Source: Holophagales bacterium UBA5704
GTDB lineage: Bacteria; Acidobacteriota; Thermoanaerobaculia; Multivoradales; UBA5704
Direction of reading: 5' to 3'
Length of the DNA: 30,353 bases
Assembly: GCA_002420005.1 (NCBI GenBank)
Contig: DIHE01000150.1
Span: 21,101 to 51,453, forward strand
The notes under the pieces were generated by a model that saw nothing but the letters and a program-made list of their open reading frames with translations, searched no databases and had not been told where the DNA came from. Shown piece by piece: positions 22,859 to 30,353 of this stretch; position 1 is the stretch's first letter; each line of letters opens with the position of its first letter. The position numbers and the translations under genes were made by a program.

Positions 22859-24187
22859 ATGAGTGTGGTTGTCTCCCTCCAAGATGTCGGGCCGTGCCGC
22901 AAGCAGCTCACGGTCGAGGTTCCGGCTCCGGCCGTCGAGGCCGAAGAGCAGCGCGTCCTCTCGGAATACAGCCGCAAGGCGCGCATCCCCGGCTTCCGCG
23001 CCGGCAAGGTTCCCGTCAAGCTGGTACGCCAGCGCTTCGGCGAGGACATCGGGCGCGAGGTCGTCGAGCGGCTCCTGCCGCGCTACTGGAAGCAGGCGCA
23101 GGCGGAGGCGGCGATCGATCCGCTCCTGCCTCCCGAGGTGGAGGAGGTCAAGGAGCGCCAGCCCGGCGAGGCGCTGACCTTCGTCGCCGTGGTCGAGGTG
23201 CGGCCGCAGATCGAGCTGCGCAACATCCGCGACTTCGACTTGCCGAACCCGTCGACCGAGCCCGGCGGGATGGAGGTCGACGACGCGGTCGAGGACCTGC
23301 GCCGCCGCGTCGCCCCCTGGGTGCCGGTGGAGCGGGCCGCGGCCCGTGGCGACCTGGTGACCGCCGACCTGACCCGGCTGAGCGGAGCGCACGGGGAAGA
23401 GATGGCCGAAGGCGAGGCGAAGACCGACCGGATCGACGTCGAGCTGGGCGACGAGCGGGTGTGGGAGGAGCTGACGCTCGCCCTCTCCGGCCTGTCCGCC
23501 GGCCAGGAGGCCTCGTTCGAGCGCCGCCACGAGCATCCGGCCGCGGAGGAAGGCGGCGCTCCGGTGGTGCACGTCGAGAAGTTCCGCGCCCGTGTGGAGA
23601 CCGTGCAGGAGCGCGATCTGCCGCCCCTGGACGACGACTTCGCGGCCCAGGTGAGCCCCGACTTCAAGGCCCTTTCCGAGCTGCGCGAGGCGCTGACCCA
23701 GCGGCTGCGCTACAACAAGATCGAGCACCGCCGCGAAGAGCGCGAGCGGGCGCTGATCGAGCAGCTGCGCGAGCGCCACCCCCTGGAGCTGCCGCAGGGC
23801 GTCGTCCGCCGCGAGGTGGAGTCGATGGTCAAGGACTACGCGCAGTCGCTCGCACAGCGCGGCGTCGACGTCGAGCACCTCCAGATGGACTGGAACCGCG
23901 TCGCCTCCGACATGATGCCGCTCGCCGAGCGCCGCGTGCACTCCCGCCTGCTGCTCGACGCCATCGCCGAGGCGGAGGCGGTGCACATCGGCGAAGAGGA
24001 GTTCGAGCGGGCCCTGGCCGTGCTCGCTCGGTCGCAGAAGACCTCGACGCCCCAGCTGCGGCGCGCCCTCGACGAGGATGGCCGCCTGGTGACCTTCCGC
24101 TCGCAGCTGCGGCGCGAGAAGACGATCCGGCACCTGCTCGGCGAGGAACCGGCCGCCGCCGGCCCGGCCGAGACGGCAGCCACATAG
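22859..24187 (+). CDS. tig: Trigger factor (ribosome-bound chaperone)
   Basis: A 442-residue trigger factor, about the usual length. The N-terminal ribosome-binding domain has the signature loop GFRAGKVP at residues 45-52. The middle part, about 150-240, is the FKBP-like peptidyl-prolyl isomerase domain, which looks degenerate (RGDLVTADLT), and the C-terminal part is helical, with conserved LPQGVVRREVE. It meets nascent chains at the ribosome exit. The start ATG 22859 has GGAAGAGG nine bases upstream. It is followed by clpP after 13 bp and forms the standard tig-clpP-clpX-lon block of protein folding and quality control. Confidence 0.95.
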   Translation: MSVVVSLQDVGPCRKQLTVEVPAPAVEAEEQRVLSEYSRKARIPGFRAGKVPVKLVRQRFGEDIGREVVERLLPRYWKQAQAEAAIDPLLPPEVEEVKERQPGEALTFVAVVEVRPQIELRNIRDFDLPNPSTEPGGMEVDDAVEDLRRRVAPWVPVERAAARGDLVTADLTRLSGAHGEEMAEGEAKTDRIDVELGDERVWEELTLALSGLSAGQEASFERRHEHPAAEEGGAPVVHVEKFRARVETVQERDLPPLDDDFAAQVSPDFKALSELREALTQRLRYNKIEHRREERERALIEQLRERHPLELPQGVVRREVESMVKDYAQSLAQRGVDVEHLQMDWNRVASDMMPLAERRVHSRLLLDAIAEAEAVHIGEEEFERALAVLARSQKTSTPQLRRALDEDGRLVTFRSQLRREKTIRHLLGEEPAAAGPAETAAT

Positions 24188-24200
24188 GAGCACAGACGTC

Positions 24201-24803
24201 ATGCTGATCCCGATGGTGGTGGAGCAGACCAACCGAGGCGAGCGCGCGTACGACATCTACTCGCGCCTGCTCAAGGACAACATCATCTTCCTGGGGCGGC
24301 CGGTCGACGACGACGTGGCCAGCCTGCTCATCGCCCAGATGCTGTTCCTCGAGGCCGAGAACCCCGAGAAGGACATCGCGATCTACATCAACTCGCCCGG
24401 CGGCTCGGTGTCCGCCGGGATGGCGATCTATGACACCATGCAGTACATCAAGCCCGACGTGGCGACCTACTGCGTCGGGCAGGCGGCCTCCATGGCGGCG
24501 GTGCTGCTGGCCGCCGGGACCAAGGGCAAGCGCACGGTGCTCCCCAACAGCCGCGTGCTGATCCACCAGCCCTGGCTCTCCGGCCTCCAGGGGCAGCAGA
24601 CCGACATCGAGATCCATGCCCGCGACATGTTCATGATGCGCGACCGCCTCGACGAGCTTCTGGCGTACCATACGGGAAAGTCCAAAGAGGAGGTCCATCG
24701 CGACACCGAGCGCGACCGGATCCTGGGAGCGCAGGAAGCGGTCGAGTACGGCCTGGTCGACCGGGTGATGAACCGGCGCCAGGAAGGGTTGACGTTGCGG
24801 TGA
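24201..24803 (+). CDS. clpP: ATP-dependent Clp protease, proteolytic subunit
   Basis: A 200-residue serine protease of the Clp complex. The catalytic triad is visible: Ser97 in GQAASMAA, His122 in RVLIHQP and Asp172 in RDTERD. The N-terminal PMVVEQTNRGERAYDIYSRL and INSPGGSVSAG are typical. It forms a barrel of 14 subunits and degrades proteins unfolded by ClpX. It follows tig by 13 bp. The end, VMNRRQEGLTLR, has normal length. Confidence 0.97.
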   Translation: MLIPMVVEQTNRGERAYDIYSRLLKDNIIFLGRPVDDDVASLLIAQMLFLEAENPEKDIAIYINSPGGSVSAGMAIYDTMQYIKPDVATYCVGQAASMAAVLLAAGTKGKRTVLPNSRVLIHQPWLSGLQGQQTDIEIHARDMFMMRDRLDELLAYHTGKSKEEVHRDTERDRILGAQEAVEYGLVDRVMNRRQEGLTLR

Positions 24804-24811
24804 CCCCTTCC

Positions 24812-24846
24812 GGGGCTCCAGGTGCACCTTGGTAGAAGGGAGCCCC
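24812..24846 (+). other. Hairpin in the clpP-clpX gap
   Basis: GGGGCTCC (24812-24819) and GGAGCCCC (24839-24846) make a perfect 8-bp stem; its loop contains a second palindrome, AGGTGCACCT. It starts 8 bp after the clpP stop. There is no T-tract, so it may be an attenuator, a processing site or a Rho-dependent stop rather than an intrinsic terminator. The rest of the 177-bp gap shows no gene. Confidence 0.45.
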
Positions 24847-24980
24847 TGCAGCCGAGGGTGGGTTCTCACGGCCGGAGCCCGAAGGCGGGCCAGGTGGGGA
24901 GAGGCGGCGGGAAATAGGCGTCGCCACCCCTCCTGTTAAAAAGGGCAGCAGCAGGATCTGCCCGCCACAACGGAGGAGAA

Positions 24981-26219
24981 ATGCCGAAGAAAGACAGCGG
25001 CGATGAAGTCCTGAGGTGCTCGTTCTGCAACAAGAGCCAGCGCGAGGTGAAGAAGCTCATCGCCGGGCCGACGGTCTTCATCTGCGACGAGTGCGTCGAC
25101 ATCTGCCTCGACATCATCGCCGAGGACCGCATGCTGGAGCAGCAGCAGGATTCGAGCCTGCCGAAGCCCCGCGAGATCAAGGCGCTCCTCGACGAGTACG
25201 TGATCGGCCAGGAGCAGGCGAAGAAGAAGCTTGCGGTGGCGGTCTACAACCACTACAAGCGGATCGACTTCGCGGAGAAGTCCCACGGCGACGTGGAGCT
25301 TCAGAAGTCGAACATCCTGCTCATCGGGCCCACCGGGACGGGAAAGACGCTGCTCGCCCAGACCCTGGCCCGCCTCCTCTCCGTCCCCTTCACGATCGCC
25401 GACGCCACCACGCTGACCGAGGCCGGCTACGTCGGAGAGGACGTCGAGAACATCATCCTCAAGCTCTACCAGGCCTCCGGCAACGACAAGGAGAAGACGC
25501 AGCGCGGCATCGTCTACATCGACGAGGTCGACAAGATCTGTCGCAAGAGCGACAACCCGTCGATCACCCGCGACGTCTCCGGCGAGGGGGTGCAGCAGGC
25601 CCTCTTGAAGATCCTGGAAGGGACGCAGTGCAACGTGCCGCCGCAGGGCGGGCGCAAGCACCCCCATCAGGAGTTCCTGCAGATCGACACGACCAACATT
25701 CTGTTCATCTGCGGCGGCGCGTTCGTCGGCCTGGACGACGTGATCGAGCGGCGGATCAACCAGAAGTCGCTCGGCTTCGGCGCCGAGGTCAAGGGCAAGC
25801 GCGACCGCAAGACCGGCCAGCTCCTGGAGCAGGTCCTGCCCGAGGACCTGATCAAGTACGGCCTGATTCCGGAGTTCGTCGGCCGGCTGCCGGTCATCGC
25901 CACTCTTGAAGAGCTCGACGAGGAGGCGCTGGTGCGCATCCTTCACGAGCCGAAGAACAGCCTGATCCGGCAGTACCAGACGATCCTGGAGTTCGAAGGC
26001 GTCGAGCTCAAGTTCACCGACGAGGCGCTGCGCGCCGTCGCCGGGGAGGCGCTCAAGCGCAACGTCGGCGCCCGCGGCCTGCGGATCATCCTCGAAGAGC
26101 TGATGCTCGACCTCATGTACAACGTCCCCTCGCAGCGCGACATCAAGCAGTGCGTGATCAACGAGGAGGTCGTGGCGAGCCGCGTCCAGCCGATCATGCT
26201 GTACAAGAAGGCCGGCTGA
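24981..26219 (+). CDS. clpX: ATP-dependent Clp protease, ATPase subunit ClpX
   Basis: A 412-residue AAA+ unfoldase. The zinc-binding domain has Cys13-x2-Cys16-x18-Cys35-x2-Cys38. Walker A is GPTGTGKT, Walker B is IVYIDEVDKI, the pore loop is EAGYVGEDVEN, and RRINQKSLGF and RDVSGEGVQQALLK follow. It selects and unfolds substrates for ClpP. GGAGGAG lies directly before ATG 24981. It is separated from clpP by a 177-bp gap with a hairpin, so it may have its own promoter as well. lon follows after 25 bp. Confidence 0.97.
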   Translation: MPKKDSGDEVLRCSFCNKSQREVKKLIAGPTVFICDECVDICLDIIAEDRMLEQQQDSSLPKPREIKALLDEYVIGQEQAKKKLAVAVYNHYKRIDFAEKSHGDVELQKSNILLIGPTGTGKTLLAQTLARLLSVPFTIADATTLTEAGYVGEDVENIILKLYQASGNDKEKTQRGIVYIDEVDKICRKSDNPSITRDVSGEGVQQALLKILEGTQCNVPPQGGRKHPHQEFLQIDTTNILFICGGAFVGLDDVIERRINQKSLGFGAEVKGKRDRKTGQLLEQVLPEDLIKYGLIPEFVGRLPVIATLEELDEEALVRILHEPKNSLIRQYQTILEFEGVELKFTDEALRAVAGEALKRNVGARGLRIILEELMLDLMYNVPSQRDIKQCVINEEVVASRVQPIMLYKKAG

Positions 26220-26244
26220 GAGCCGGGAATTCGGGAGCGAGACT

Positions 26245-28656
<2,412 letters not shown>

Positions 28657-28670
28657 CCTTCGCAGTGCGA

Positions 28671-28698
28671 GCCGCGGCGCCCGCGAGGGCTCCGCGGC
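28671..28698 (+). terminator. GC-rich hairpin after lon
   Basis: GCCGCGG (28671-28677) and CCGCGGC (28692-28698) form a 7-bp stem with a 14-base loop, 15 bp after the lon stop. No T-tract follows. It may act as a weak or Rho-assisted terminator. A weak -35-like TTGAAA follows at 28709-28714. Confidence 0.35.
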
Positions 28699-28750
28699 CC
28701 CAGAATCCATTGAAAAACCTGTCGCGCCACACAGCGGCCCCCGGGTACGG

Positions 28751-29352
28751 GTGGACCGCTTGAAGATCGAGACCGCAGAGCTCGGTCGCTCCGCTCATAC
28801 GAGCCGCGACTTCGCGCGGGACGGCCTTCCCGAGATCGCCTTCGTCGGGCGGTCGAACGTCGGCAAGTCGAGCCTGATGAACCGCCTGCTCGGTCGCCGG
28901 GGCCTCGCCCGGACCAGCTCCACGCCCGGGCGGACGCGCGCGGTCAACTACTTTCTGGTCAACCGGCGGTTCTATTTCGTGGACCTGCCGGGCTACGGAT
29001 ACGCCAAGGCCGGCAAGGAGGACCGGAAGGAGTGGGCGGCCCTGGTGGAGGCGTACCTGCGCCACGCCCTTGAGCGGCTGCATCTGGTTCTGCTGGTGGA
29101 TGGCAAGGTGGGCGCAACACCGTTGGACGTTCAAGCGTACGCCTATCTGACGGGCCTGGGAGCCCGGGTGACGGTGGCGGCGACGAAGATCGATCAGGTC
29201 TCCAAGGGCCGGCGCCGCGCCGCCCTCAAGACCATTCAGAGCACCCTGGGGCTGGAGGCATCGGCCCCCCTCCTCCCCGTATCCGCGCACTCGGGAGAGG
29301 GGATCAAGGAGCTGTGGGGCGTTCTCGCGCCCTATTTGGAAGCGAGTGCAAC

Positions 29353-29356
<4 letters not shown>
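28751..29356 (+). CDS. ysxC: Ribosome biogenesis GTP-binding protein
   Basis: A 201-residue EngB/YsxC GTPase, usual length. G1 is GRSNVGKSS, the G2-like segment TSSTPGRT, G3 DLPGYGYA and G4 TKID; VNYFLVNRRFYFVDLPG is the family signature. It assists assembly of the large ribosomal subunit. The start is GTG 28751; an alternative nearby is not evident. It lies 94 bp after lon and overlaps rho by four bases (ATGA). Confidence 0.93.

Positions 29357-30353
<997 letters not shown>

Overview
The window is strongly GC-rich, with genes packed on both strands and classical sigma-70 type promoters. Gene content suggests a chromosomal segment of an environmental Gram-negative bacterium, most likely Acidobacteriota or a similar deep lineage. 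The hints are a TPR-CHAT protease next to ECF sigma and membrane anti-sigma genes, a PATAN/DUF4388 protein, and the order tig-clpP-clpX-lon-ysxC. That placement is inference from gene content only.

Layout. 1-57 is the tail of a gene that starts outside. 51-1928 (minus) is a sigma factor followed by a zinc-finger membrane anti-sigma factor. 2086-3324 (plus) is an MgtC/DUF4010-type membrane protein, divergent from the sigma gene across an intergenic region that holds a 22-bp perfect palindrome. 3343-8978 (minus) is an operon of an exported TPR-CHAT protease, an ECF sigma factor, a membrane anti-sigma-like protein and two unknown proteins. 9088-11275 (plus) holds dinB and an AI-2E family transporter. 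11282-14317 (minus) is a putative light-sensing operon: a CarH/LitR-type B12 photoreceptor-repressor, a PATAN protein, a photoactive-yellow-protein-like PAS domain fused to a V4R-like domain, and a 63-residue protein. 14374-15072 is a 5'-truncated fic gene between two copies of a 52-bp hairpin-forming repeat. 15088-20073 (minus) is a tight acyl-CoA operon of two crotonases, an aldehyde dehydrogenase, a thiolase and a C26-type glutamine amidohydrolase. moaA follows at 20162-21202 (minus). A conserved unknown gene and an orphan thiS lie at 21506-22501 (plus). The last third is a housekeeping block: tRNA-Lys(CTT), tRNA-Leu(TAG), tig, clpP, clpX, lon, ysxC and the start of rho, which leaves the window.

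The most interesting element is the 11.3-14.35 kb operon. The MerR-type protein keeps the W-x9-EH and H-x2-G signatures of B12 light sensors. The third gene keeps all three key chromophore-pocket residues of photoactive yellow protein (Tyr42, Glu46, Cys69) in a gapless alignment. The promoters of the regulator gene and of the PATAN gene both carry GACA boxes 11 bp apart overlapping a TTGACA -35 element, as expected if one CarH-like repressor controls both. A B12 light switch would then control production of a second, PYP-like sensor. This is a hypothesis from sequence, not a demonstrated function.

A second candidate system is the CHAT protease / ECF sigma / anti-sigma operon, where an exported cysteine protease may act on the membrane anti-sigma factor.
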